Part shown: piece after piece, positions 1 to 7,370 of the stretch
Numbering within the stretch: the stretch's first letter is position 1
Layout of the letters: the number at the start of each line of letters is the position of its first letter
Assembly (NCBI GenBank): GCA_018675575.1
Contig: JABGXW010000075.1
Coordinates: 1 to 64,000, forward strand
Source of the DNA: Bacteriovoracaceae bacterium
Lineage (GTDB): Bacteria > Bdellovibrionota > Bacteriovoracia > Bacteriovoracales > Bacteriovoracaceae
DNA length: 64,000 nucleotides
Reading direction: 5' to 3'
Notes under the pieces: model-generated
What the model saw: the letters and a program-made list of their open reading frames with translations, nothing else
Database searches by the model: none
Told to the model about the DNA's origin: nothing
Made by a program: the position numbers and the translations under genes

Positions 1-1
1 G

Positions 2-136
2 CAGAGCATTTCGAGCTTAGTGGAGATTGATCTCTGCATATTGTTGATCCCATTTGGCATACAACTCCACCATGATGAGAACAACATCCTCGACAGTCTG
101 CAAAAGCATCGACTGTTAAAAGTAGTAAAAGAGTAA
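2..136 (+). CDS. 3' end of an unidentified gene (partial)
   Basis: An open frame enters from the left edge and runs 44 codons to a TAA at 134-136. The peptide has a hydrophobic stretch (residues about 9-20) followed by a polar helix-like tail ending in LLKVVKE. No family can be recognised from so short a tail. It is read as coding only because the frame is open to the edge and is followed by a structured intergenic region. It could also be a chance open frame. Confidence 0.4.
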   Translation, partial: QSISSLVEIDLCILLIPFGIQLHHDENNILDSLQKHRLLKVVKE

Positions 137-159
137 GGATATTTATTTAGCACTCCCAT

Positions 160-193
160 GGTGATATATTATAATGGATTATTATATATCACC
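160..193. repeat. Near-perfect palindrome with 15-bp arms
   Basis: Arms at 160-174 and 179-193 pair at 14 of 15 positions around a TGGA loop. The stem begins with GGTGATATAT. No T-run follows on the plus strand, so it is not a standard intrinsic terminator. It lies 24 bases after the stop of the partial gene and could be a processing or transcription-end hairpin. Confidence 0.55.
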
Positions 194-214
194 CCAGGAG
201 TTACGAACATTGTA

Positions 215-298
215 TGTTCGGCGCCTAGCACCTCTTTCCCGGAATATTCACGATTTTTTACTGGCAACGAATTTAAGTAGGGGCCTAGACACCGAACA
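215..298. repeat. Imperfect inverted repeat bounding an 84-bp segment
   Basis: The sequence TGTTCGGCGCCTAGCACC at 215-232 recurs as an imperfect reverse complement at 280-298 (reverse reading TGTTCGGTGTCTAGGCCCC). The arms are GC-rich in AT-rich DNA. With the palindrome just upstream, nearly the whole 137-303 gap is structured. No gene is supported here; a 62-codon open frame starting at 174 is an artefact of this structure. Confidence 0.5.
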
Positions 299-303
299 TA
301 TTA

Positions 304-1230
304 TTATAATTTGTAAATTTTTCGATATTTTGGCAAAAGCACTTTTTGAGAATGTCTTTTAGATTCTTCAAGAAAATCCTGAACATTTACAAACCATAGA
401 TATTCCATATCTTTTTCATTCATATCGAGAAGAAAATTATCATGATGAATAGGGACTATTAGATCGACAGATTTTGGGATATTAATTATTTCATCATATA
501 AACTCTTAGACGATTTTCTATTGGCAATACCTTGAAATACGGCCTTAAGCTTCTTTCCTCTTATCATCTTTGTTACATTTTTAGTGGCCCTCGAAGATTG
601 ATGAATCAAAAAATCACCTTCAGGATGTGATATGTAAAAGCTGTAACTTCCTCCCATAACATAATCAGAAAGAGTTAGACTTCTTTTAAGGGGGGTTAAA
701 ATTTCTCCATCTCTAAATTTATAAATCCCAAATATTTTGCCATGCTTTGACTTAAGTACTCTTATGGAAAAATCACCTACCTGATACTTGCTATCATCAG
801 AGAATATTTGGGTATTCTCTTTTTTTATATTTAATGATAATGCGATATTAACTGTTGTGCGCGAACCATAAATTACTCCACCTACTTCTTTTTGAATGAT
901 GTGCATATCTAAAGCATGATCTGGATGGGTATGACCTATAAAAATAGCATCAAGCTTTTGGATGTTAAGTTTTTTTAACTCTCTATGAATCATTTTATTA
1001 TCAATTTTAAATTCATTGCCAGCTAAAATTTCAAAAATATTTGGTCTCGAAAAAACAGGATCAAAAAAAAGAGAAGTTTTACCGTCTGAAAGGTGAACTC
1101 CTGCAATTCCTGAGTATTGAAAACTTACTTCTGCAATTGCAGGGCTTGATATTAATAAAACGGCAATGATATATAGGAATGAAAGTTTAATCATAACTTT
1201 TTTATATGATAGATCATTCATGGAGTCCAT
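304..1230 (-). CDS. Exported MBL-fold metallo-hydrolase
   Basis: This is a 308-residue metallo-beta-lactamase-fold protein, probably periplasmic. A hydrophobic signal segment spans residues about 14-33 and ends in an AIA-type cleavage site. The metal motif HxHxDH is present as H100, H102, D104 and H105, and a further histidine pair (IHHDN) near residue 265 could complete the site. Such proteins are hydrolases of widely varying substrate, including UlaG/RomA-like members, so no substrate is assigned. The gene is divergent from the hemolysin-III gene 48 bases away. Residue 13 is an alternative ATG that would start right at the signal peptide; neither start has a strong ribosome binding site. 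Confidence 0.8.
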   Translation of the reverse strand: MDSMNDLSYKKVMIKLSFLYIIAVLLISSPAIAEVSFQYSGIAGVHLSDGKTSLFFDPVFSRPNIFEILAGNEFKIDNKMIHRELKKLNIQKLDAIFIGHTHPDHALDMHIIQKEVGGVIYGSRTTVNIALSLNIKKENTQIFSDDSKYQVGDFSIRVLKSKHGKIFGIYKFRDGEILTPLKRSLTLSDYVMGGSYSFYISHPEGDFLIHQSSRATKNVTKMIRGKKLKAVFQGIANRKSSKSLYDEIINIPKSVDLIVPIHHDNFLLDMNEKDMEYLWFVNVQDFLEESKRHSQKVLLPKYRKIYKL

Positions 1231-1278
1231 TGATATTATTAATATGACTAACTTTAATAAAAATACTATATTTAAATT

Positions 1279-1923
1279 ATGAAAGAAGTGAAGTTATTTC
1301 AATATTCAGAAAGTGAAGAAATTGCAAATGTCATAACGCATTTATTTGGAATATTCTTTGGCATTTTTGTATTATTTTCTTTGTTATTCTCTCTGCCAAA
1401 TAACTATTCAAATTTTGCAGTTGCTAGCTGTCTAATATATAGCTTATCATTAATTGCCCTTTATTCAGCATCCACTTCTTACCACTTTGTAAAATCAGAT
1501 CGCTTAAAAGTAAAGTTGAAAAAAGCAGACCATATTTGTATCTATTATGTTATTGCCGGAACTTATACACCTTTCTTACTCGTTTCGATTGGTGGTAACT
1601 TTGGGACTAGCTTTTTCTTGTTTATTTGGATACTCGCATTACTTGGAACATTCTTTAAACTAATTCACAGCAGGAAGTTTCAAAAACTATCTCTAATTAT
1701 GTATTTAGCAATGGGTTGGTTGGCCCTCACTATTTGGAATCCTCTTGTAAAATCTGTTTCAGAAGAAGGAGTTAAGCTCATTATTGTTGGCGGCCTTTTT
1801 TACACTTTTGGGGTGATATTTTATTCCATGAAAAAGATGCGTTATCATCACATGATTTGGCATTTATTTGTTCTATTTGGAAGTATTGCACATTATTTTG
1901 CTATCAAAACGATTGTATTTTGA
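1279..1923 (+). CDS. trhA: Hemolysin III (TrhA/PAQR) family membrane protein
   Basis: This 214-residue inner-membrane protein has about seven hydrophobic segments and the family landmarks: an N-terminal EEIANVITHLFG stretch with H21, an S-x3-H motif ending in H69, a DH pair at 84-85 followed by YYVIAGTYTPF, and C-terminal H195 and H205. These histidines and the aspartate form the presumed zinc site of PAQR-like proteins. The family is annotated as hemolysin III, but bacterial members are linked to membrane energetics and lipid homeostasis more than to proven haemolysis. Length matches the family. Confidence 0.92.
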   Translation: MKEVKLFQYSESEEIANVITHLFGIFFGIFVLFSLLFSLPNNYSNFAVASCLIYSLSLIALYSASTSYHFVKSDRLKVKLKKADHICIYYVIAGTYTPFLLVSIGGNFGTSFFLFIWILALLGTFFKLIHSRKFQKLSLIMYLAMGWLALTIWNPLVKSVSEEGVKLIIVGGLFYTFGVIFYSMKKMRYHHMIWHLFVLFGSIAHYFAIKTIVF

Positions 1924-1925
1924 CT

Positions 1926-1960
1926 CCCCCCCTTTTTTTTTGCGCGGCGCACAGTGTGCG
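1926..1960. other. C7-T9 homopolymer tract and short palindrome after trhA
   Basis: Straight after the trhA stop come seven C and nine T residues, then a GC-rich patch containing CGCACA-G-TGTGCG (1948-1960). The palindrome has only one central base, so it is more like a protein-binding site than an RNA hairpin. Its place upstream of the next gene fits an operator, but this is inference. Confidence 0.35.
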
Positions 1961-2059
1961 GATGTAAAACTATTGTAAAATGACAATAATATACTCTTCG
2001 CTTATCTACATTTTAGCTCAAAAAGTTTATAGTAACCCAACTTATTTCAAGGAATACCT

Positions 2060-3199
2060 ATGTCACTACCAAGCTTTAAAATGAGAAATATCACTATACC
2101 TACTCCGATTATTCAAGGTGGAATGGGAATTGGATATGCCAACTTTAAGCTTGCTGGAACCGTAGCTAATAACGGCGGGTTGGGTATCATTTCAAGTGCG
2201 GCCCTCGATAGGGTCGTTGGAAGTAGACTCGGTCGAAAGTTTAAGGCCCGCGAAGCTTGTGCTCAGGAAGTACAGGATGCCAAAGAGCTATGTAATGGAA
2301 AACCAATTGGTATAAACATTATGGTGGCCACTGTTAACCAATATGAAGACTCTGTTTTAGGTTCAATGGATGGTGGTGTCGATGTCATTATATCTGGTGC
2401 TGGACTACCAATTAAACTACCCGCAATTGCTGAAACACATCCGCGAAAAGATGAAGTAGCTCTAGTTCCAATCGTATCTTCAGCAAGAGCATTAAAAATT
2501 CTGATTAGAAAATGGGGTAAATATAATAGAGTTCCTGATGCAGTGGTAGTAGAGGGCCCATTGGCTGGAGGACATATTGGCTGGGCAAAAAAAGAAGAGG
2601 CTTTGCATGAGAAGAATAAGTTAGAAAACCTTGTCGCCGAAGTTGTTGAATTAGCTGACGAATATAATATTCCTGTCGTGGCAGCAGGTGGTATTCATGA
2701 ATATATTGATATTCAGAAATATTTAGATCTTGGCTGTGTGGCAGTTCAAATGGGTACTCGATTCCTGGCCACATTTGAGTCCGGAGCAACACAGCAATAC
2801 AAAGAGCAATTGATTTCTTGTAAAGAAGAAGACATTAAACTTGCTGATGGAATAGGCTCACCTTGTGGTCTTCTGTTTAGAGTTATAAAAACAGCCCCTT
2901 TTTATCAAGAGGCCATCAATAGACAAAGAGCACCAAGGTGCGACAAGGGATATGTACTTGTAAATAATGAATGTGATGCAAAGACATCTACAAATAGCTT
3001 CTGTATCTGCAATGGTCTTTTATCATCTTCTCTCGTAGTGACTCCCGAAAAAGAACTCTACACAGTAGGAGCTAGGGCAGGTGAACTCACAGAGATCATT
3101 TCTGTAGAGAAGTTAATGAAAGAACTTACAACACCTCCTGTTCAGGTGAATAAAATAAAAATAACTCAAAACTTATCATCCGATTCTTTGCCTATGTAA
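2060..3199 (+). CDS. Nitronate monooxygenase-like flavoprotein (NPD/FabK family)
   Basis: This is a 379-residue FMN-dependent TIM-barrel enzyme. The N-terminus reads PIIQGGMGIG followed by LGIISS, the usual phosphate-binding and substrate-loop start of the 2-nitropropane dioxygenase/FabK superfamily. The AGGHIGW motif supplies the catalytic His172, and VVAAGGI and QMGTRFLAT are the late FMN-phosphate motifs. Members oxidise nitronates or, as FabK, reduce enoyl-ACP; the sequence alone does not settle which. The C-terminal 90 residues carry several cysteines (ICNGLLSSS region), as in the longer NMO-like branch. An AAGGA site sits before the ATG. The next gene follows after 23 bases, suggesting an operon. 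Confidence 0.88.
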   Translation: MSLPSFKMRNITIPTPIIQGGMGIGYANFKLAGTVANNGGLGIISSAALDRVVGSRLGRKFKAREACAQEVQDAKELCNGKPIGINIMVATVNQYEDSVLGSMDGGVDVIISGAGLPIKLPAIAETHPRKDEVALVPIVSSARALKILIRKWGKYNRVPDAVVVEGPLAGGHIGWAKKEEALHEKNKLENLVAEVVELADEYNIPVVAAGGIHEYIDIQKYLDLGCVAVQMGTRFLATFESGATQQYKEQLISCKEEDIKLADGIGSPCGLLFRVIKTAPFYQEAINRQRAPRCDKGYVLVNNECDAKTSTNSFCICNGLLSSSLVVTPEKELYTVGARAGELTEIISVEKLMKELTTPPVQVNKIKITQNLSSDSLPM

Positions 3200-3222
3200 G
3201 AGGAGAAAAATTTAGAATCATA

Positions 3223-3627
3223 ATGAATTCTTTATTAAAAATCCTTTTTATATTTCTATTACTAACAGGTCTAGCAGCGATCTTTAAAAATCATTTTCAA
3301 ATTGAATTTGGGACAAGTGATTATTGGGAGAAACATGGATACTTCTTTTTAATTTTTATATCATTGTTTCCAAGACTGACATTATTATTTTCAAGCATCG
3401 TTTTTGGAGGAGTTCTTTGGTGGCTAAGCTTTTTCTTCGCACCACGCTTTCTCGTTGCTTACCTTGCTTCTGTTGCATACTGGGAGTCTAATCCAATTCT
3501 CGTGCTGATTGCTTGGTCAATTTGTCTAAGTGGAGAGTCAGGAGAAAAATATATTGTTTCTAAAAAAGTGAGAAATTATAAGCAGAGTGGAGAAACCTTT
3601 GAAGCCGAGTTTATTCGCAAGGATTAA
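3223..3627 (+). CDS. Small membrane protein of unknown function
   Basis: This 134-residue protein has hydrophobic segments at about 4-20, 40-60, 62-80 and 88-105, with a polar C-terminal tail (KKVRNYKQSGETFEAEF) probably in the cytoplasm. No family is recognised. It is 23 bases downstream of the nitronate-monooxygenase-like gene in the same direction, with GAGGAGAA upstream, so the two are likely co-transcribed. Function is unknown. Confidence 0.75.
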   Translation: MNSLLKILFIFLLLTGLAAIFKNHFQIEFGTSDYWEKHGYFFLIFISLFPRLTLLFSSIVFGGVLWWLSFFFAPRFLVAYLASVAYWESNPILVLIAWSICLSGESGEKYIVSKKVRNYKQSGETFEAEFIRKD

Positions 3628-3635
3628 TCTCTGTT

Positions 3636-4145
3636 TTACTTTAATTGATCAGCTTCAAATGTGCTGTGAGATTTCACTTCTAGACCTTCTAATTTATTGT
3701 AAAAAGATAATTTTAAAATAATACCTGTGTCTGGAAGAGGTACAAATGTTGGACATTGATTTTGTGTATAATCAGTGATGACTAATTCTTTCAATACTCC
3801 AGCAATAGATCTCTTATCTAATGATGCAATATATGTCGTGTTGTTACAAAAATCAGTTACAGACTTTTTTAATGGAAGTATTATTTCTAATACTTGAATC
3901 ATTTCAATGCAGTAAATTTCTGCCTTGCATTTTGGAAAGTAATTTAGCTTTAACGTAATCTCTTTATTCCCTGTTGAAATTTGAACTATTCCAGATGAAA
4001 TATTAAGCTCATTTAGCTCTGAATTTTGGTCTATATTCATGACGCCATTTAGACTTGCTGAAAATGAATTTGTATTTGGATGAAGACTTGTTGCTGAAAT
4101 CGAAAAGCTTATTAATAAAGCAGTTGTTATGATTAACTTTTTCAT
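3636..4145 (-). CDS. Secreted hypothetical protein
   Basis: The 169-residue product has a clear signal peptide (MKKLIITTALLISFSISATS) and no other membrane segment, so it is probably periplasmic. Cysteines near residues 73, 78, 99 and 131 could form two disulfides. No family is recognised. It converges on the small membrane protein with nine bases between the stops. Confidence 0.75.
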   Translation of the reverse strand: MKKLIITTALLISFSISATSLHPNTNSFSASLNGVMNIDQNSELNELNISSGIVQISTGNKEITLKLNYFPKCKAEIYCIEMIQVLEIILPLKKSVTDFCNNTTYIASLDKRSIAGVLKELVITDYTQNQCPTFVPLPDTGIILKLSFYNKLEGLEVKSHSTFEADQLK

Positions 4146-4345
4146 ATGTTCTTCCTATCTTTAGATTCAAGTGTCAATTACGAGAATATTATATTCAAAC
4201 TTACTCATAAGCACAAATAATCATCAGCGCCGTGATGCTATAAGCATAGCTTATGTACCGTGCCGAGTTACATAACCTTGGCGTTAACAAGTACACTTAA
4301 AAGTAATGATACGAGAGAATAGATGACATAAGCTGCAAAAGTTAG
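4146..4345. other. 200-base intergenic stretch with small hairpin
   Basis: Between two minus-strand genes. It contains a short hairpin (ATAAGC-ATA-GCTTAT) and an isolated GC-rich patch beginning CAGCGCCGTGATGC. It lies downstream of the ABC permease gene and upstream of the secreted protein, so it may hold an end signal and a promoter. Neither is clear enough to mark. Confidence 0.3.
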
Positions 4346-5905
4346 CTAATGAATTTTATTTAGCTTAATTCCATCAGAAAGAAGGCTAGACTCCATTAGA
4401 CCAATCATTTGATCAACAATTATTGCTAATAATGCAGCAGGAATGGCGCCAATAAGAATCAAGTTTGTGTTTACTGTTGCTACTCCTCGAAAGATAGGAT
4501 CTCCAAATCCTCCCGCTCCAATTAATGCTGCTAAGGTAGCTGTTCCTATAATAATAATGGCCGCGGTCCTTACACCTGCAAGAACTATTGGAAGCGCCAA
4601 TGGAATTTCAATCTTCAACAATATTTGTAAATTAGTTAGGCCAATACCTCTTGCAGCTTCTATGTAAAACTTTTCTACCGATAGGATACCGGAATATGTA
4701 TTTCTAATTAATGGTAGTAGGGAGTATAGAAATAATGTAACCATGGCAGGATAAAATCCTATTCCTAAGAGAGGAATTAGAAAACCAAGTAATGCTACGC
4801 TTGGAATTGTTTGTATAATGTTAATTACAGGGAAAACTATTTTTCCATATTGTTGATATCTTGTTAAGAGAATCCCAGATGGAAGAGAAATAAGACAACC
4901 AAGAAATAATGCCACTATTGAAATGGTAAGATGTTCCCATAATAATTTAAGAAGGTAAGTTCTTTTACTGTAAGCAAAAGACAAAAAACTCATGTTTTCT
5001 TTTGTTGCTAGAGGCTTTTCTTTGATAATCTCTTTTTTTATGAGGAAGTTATTTGCTACAGAATAAGGTTCTTGTTTTAGTCTATCGACGAGGTCGTTCA
5101 TTTCTACCATGTCTTTTTCGGAGATCATCCCTTCAAGTTGTTTAATTGCCTTTGTTAGCATTGGTTTTGTTTTTTTAGCAGATTGATTAAAGAGGAACGA
5201 GGCATAGTAGGGGGGAAAGAAACTCTTATTGTCTTTTAGTAATCTGAGGCTTGAAGACTTAATTCTTCCATCTGTAGAGTAGACTATTATCATATCTACT
5301 GCTTGATCATTAATCGCAGAATACATCAAACCTGCTTCCATAGAAATTATATTATCAGGCTTTAAATTAAAATTATAATGTCTTGAAAAGCGATTATGTC
5401 CATCTTTTCTCTCCATGAATTCGTAGGGAGCAGCATATTTAATACGTTCCATTCTTCCTGACAAGTCAGAAATCTGATGTTTAAATTTAAATCGATTATC
5501 GTTTTTTCTAACAGCTAAGGCATAAGTATTGTTAAATCCAAGAGGTTGTGACCATTCTATATTCCAGTTTTTCTTAAATCTTGTATTTACTATATTAAAT
5601 ACACTTAAAGGGTTACGCTCACCGTCCAATTTGAGAATCATTACATAACCAGTGCCAGTGTATTCTGGATAAGTATCAATATCACCATTAACTAATGCAT
5701 CAAAAGCTATTTTTGTGCCACCAAGTCCAAACTTTCTACTGACCTTTGCATTAAATTTTTTTTCAAGTAAAATTGAAAGTATTTCTCCTAAGAGGACAGA
5801 TTCTGTGAATTTTTTTGAGCCAATGACAATTGGTGCAGCGTAAATGTTTTTTAAACCTAAGGTTAAAATAACAAAGATAATTGGAATCAAACTATTCACA
5901 GTCAT
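4346..5905 (-). CDS. Fused glycine betaine/choline ABC transporter: binding protein plus permease
   Basis: This 519-residue protein joins two parts of an OpuC/ProXW-type osmoprotectant importer. Residues about 24-300 follow a signal segment and match an OpuAC-type substrate-binding domain (IVIGSKKFTESVLLGEIL at the start, then YPEYTGTGY). Residues about 320-510 form a BPD-type permease with several membrane helices and the EAA-like ARGIGLTNLQILLKIEIPLALP segment that contacts the ATPase. The order here is binding protein then permease, so the binding domain should face the periplasm. The ATPase gene overlaps by 14 bases upstream, showing coupling. The likely substrate is glycine betaine, choline or a related quaternary amine. 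Confidence 0.9.
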   Translation of the reverse strand: MTVNSLIPIIFVILTLGLKNIYAAPIVIGSKKFTESVLLGEILSILLEKKFNAKVSRKFGLGGTKIAFDALVNGDIDTYPEYTGTGYVMILKLDGERNPLSVFNIVNTRFKKNWNIEWSQPLGFNNTYALAVRKNDNRFKFKHQISDLSGRMERIKYAAPYEFMERKDGHNRFSRHYNFNLKPDNIISMEAGLMYSAINDQAVDMIIVYSTDGRIKSSSLRLLKDNKSFFPPYYASFLFNQSAKKTKPMLTKAIKQLEGMISEKDMVEMNDLVDRLKQEPYSVANNFLIKKEIIKEKPLATKENMSFLSFAYSKRTYLLKLLWEHLTISIVALFLGCLISLPSGILLTRYQQYGKIVFPVINIIQTIPSVALLGFLIPLLGIGFYPAMVTLFLYSLLPLIRNTYSGILSVEKFYIEAARGIGLTNLQILLKIEIPLALPIVLAGVRTAAIIIIGTATLAALIGAGGFGDPIFRGVATVNTNLILIGAIPAALLAIIVDQMIGLMESSLLSDGIKLNKIH

Positions 5906-6626
5906 TGCCTTTTATAAAGTCTTTAACAAAATCATTTACGGGTGAATTTATGAAATCAGATTTTGTTCCTGCTTGTACTATACTCCCGTTATCCATCAGG
6001 AGGACCTTGTCTCCCAACTTAAATGCTTCTGTAAGATCATGTGTCACAATTAAGATTGTTTTTCCAAGCTTTCTGTTGAGATTATAGAATTCGTCATGCA
6101 TTGAATCTTTTGTTAATGGATCTAAAGCACCAAAAGGCTCATCCATTAAGAGGACTGGAGGGTTCTCCATTAATGCTCGTGCAATTCCTACCCTTTGTTG
6201 TTGTCCGCCGCTTAACTCGGATGGGTATCTATGCGCAAACTCAGAATATGAGAGTCGAACTAAGTCTAATAGCTCTGAGACTCTCGACTTAATTTCGCGT
6301 TTTTCCCGCTTAAGAATTGTTGAAAGTATTGAAATATTTTCTTGAATAGTCATATGTGGAAAAAGACCAGCTTTTTGAATTACATATCCAATTTTTCTGC
6401 GAAGATCAACTGCATCGAGGTTTTGAGTCTCTTGATTATTTATTTTAATTGTACCGCTACTGGGCTCAATTAATTTATTTAGCATTTTTAAGGTCGTGGT
6501 CTTTCCACAGCCACTTGTTCCAATCAGGCAGCCAATTTGCCCAACATCTAGATTAAAACTAATATTGTCGACAGCTGGTGTATTTGAGTGAGGAAATATT
6601 TTTGTAAGATTTTTAACATCAATCAT
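5892..6626 (-). CDS. Osmoprotectant ABC transporter ATPase (OpuCA/ProV-like)
   Basis: A 244-residue ABC ATPase with Walker A (IGTSGCGKTT), a Q-loop, signature LSGGQQQR, Walker B (VLLMDEPFGALDP) and H-loop (VTHDL). It shows the PHMTIQENI stretch typical of the OpuCA/ProV branch but stops before the tandem CBS domains that sense osmotic state in OpuA and OpuCA. It is therefore a short form, and any osmotic gating must lie elsewhere. Its 3' end overlaps the permease gene by 14 bases, and its start is four bases past the carbonic anhydrase stop, making a three-gene operon. Confidence 0.92.
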   Translation of the reverse strand: MIDVKNLTKIFPHSNTPAVDNISFNLDVGQIGCLIGTSGCGKTTTLKMLNKLIEPSSGTIKINNQETQNLDAVDLRRKIGYVIQKAGLFPHMTIQENISILSTILKREKREIKSRVSELLDLVRLSYSEFAHRYPSELSGGQQQRVGIARALMENPPVLLMDEPFGALDPLTKDSMHDEFYNLNRKLGKTILIVTHDLTEAFKLGDKVLLMDNGSIVQAGTKSDFINSPVNDFVKDFIKGNDCE

Positions 6627-6630
6627 AATA

Positions 6631-7257
6631 TTATTTAATCCTATATATTTCTTCTATTCCATTTATTATTTTTTTATAATTAATTTTTAAATCTATTAAT
6701 TTTCCTGAGCTCATATCAAAAACCCAGCCATGTATATTAATATCCCATTTCTTAGAGGCTCTTTGGACAGCAGCAGTTTTGATAAGGTTAATACATTGCT
6801 CTTGAACATTAAGTTCAACTAATCTGTCATATCTCTTGGACTCATCTTCTATTTGACTTAGTGTAGTTTTGTGAAGACGGAAAACATCTCTAATATTTCT
6901 TAACCATGGATTAAGTATTCCGAGATCATCACTTTTCATGGCGGCCTTGATTCCTCCACACCCATAATGTCCACAGACAATAATATGCTTCACCTTTAAG
7001 TGATCAACGGCATAATTAATGACAGTCATGGCATTCAAGTCTATACTAATGACCATATTGGCCATGTTTCTGTGTACGAATGCTTCTCCAGGTTGTAGAC
7101 CCATCATTTCCTCTGCGGTCACTCTGCTATCAGAACAACCAATATAAAGTATTTCTGGATTTTGTCCTTTAGATATTTTGTCAAAAAACTGTTCGTCCTG
7201 ATCAAGTTTTGATGAAATCCATTTCTGGTTATTTTGGAAAATTTTAGAGATATTCAT
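6631..7257 (-). CDS. can: Beta-carbonic anhydrase
   Basis: This 208-residue cytoplasmic enzyme interconverts CO2 and bicarbonate. The beta-class zinc ligands are all visible: C41 within CSDSRV, H97 and C100 within CGHYGCGG, plus the D43-R45 dyad. Length is typical of bacterial beta enzymes. It is the first gene of a tight operon with the betaine-type ABC importer (four-base gap). That partnership is unusual and may tie bicarbonate or pH balance to osmotic stress, which is inference. Confidence 0.95.
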   Translation of the reverse strand: MNISKIFQNNQKWISSKLDQDEQFFDKISKGQNPEILYIGCSDSRVTAEEMMGLQPGEAFVHRNMANMVISIDLNAMTVINYAVDHLKVKHIIVCGHYGCGGIKAAMKSDDLGILNPWLRNIRDVFRLHKTTLSQIEDESKRYDRLVELNVQEQCINLIKTAAVQRASKKWDINIHGWVFDMSSGKLIDLKINYKKIINGIEEIYRIK

Positions 7258-7370
7258 ATCATGCCTTTTTGTTCTGGCTTATTTCGTGCTTAATTATTAC
7301 AATATATTATAAACTGTTTTGCCTATGCCGATAAGCTATATGTATAATTTTTTATATCCAGGTAATAAAT

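Noticed and set aside
174-362. A 62-codon plus-strand open frame
   Set aside because: It starts inside a palindrome, lacks a ribosome site and overlaps the 3' end of the MBL-fold gene on the other strand. The peptide resembles nothing known.
2505-2792. A 95-codon minus-strand open frame
   Set aside because: It lies wholly inside the nitronate-monooxygenase-like gene and has no recognisable protein features.
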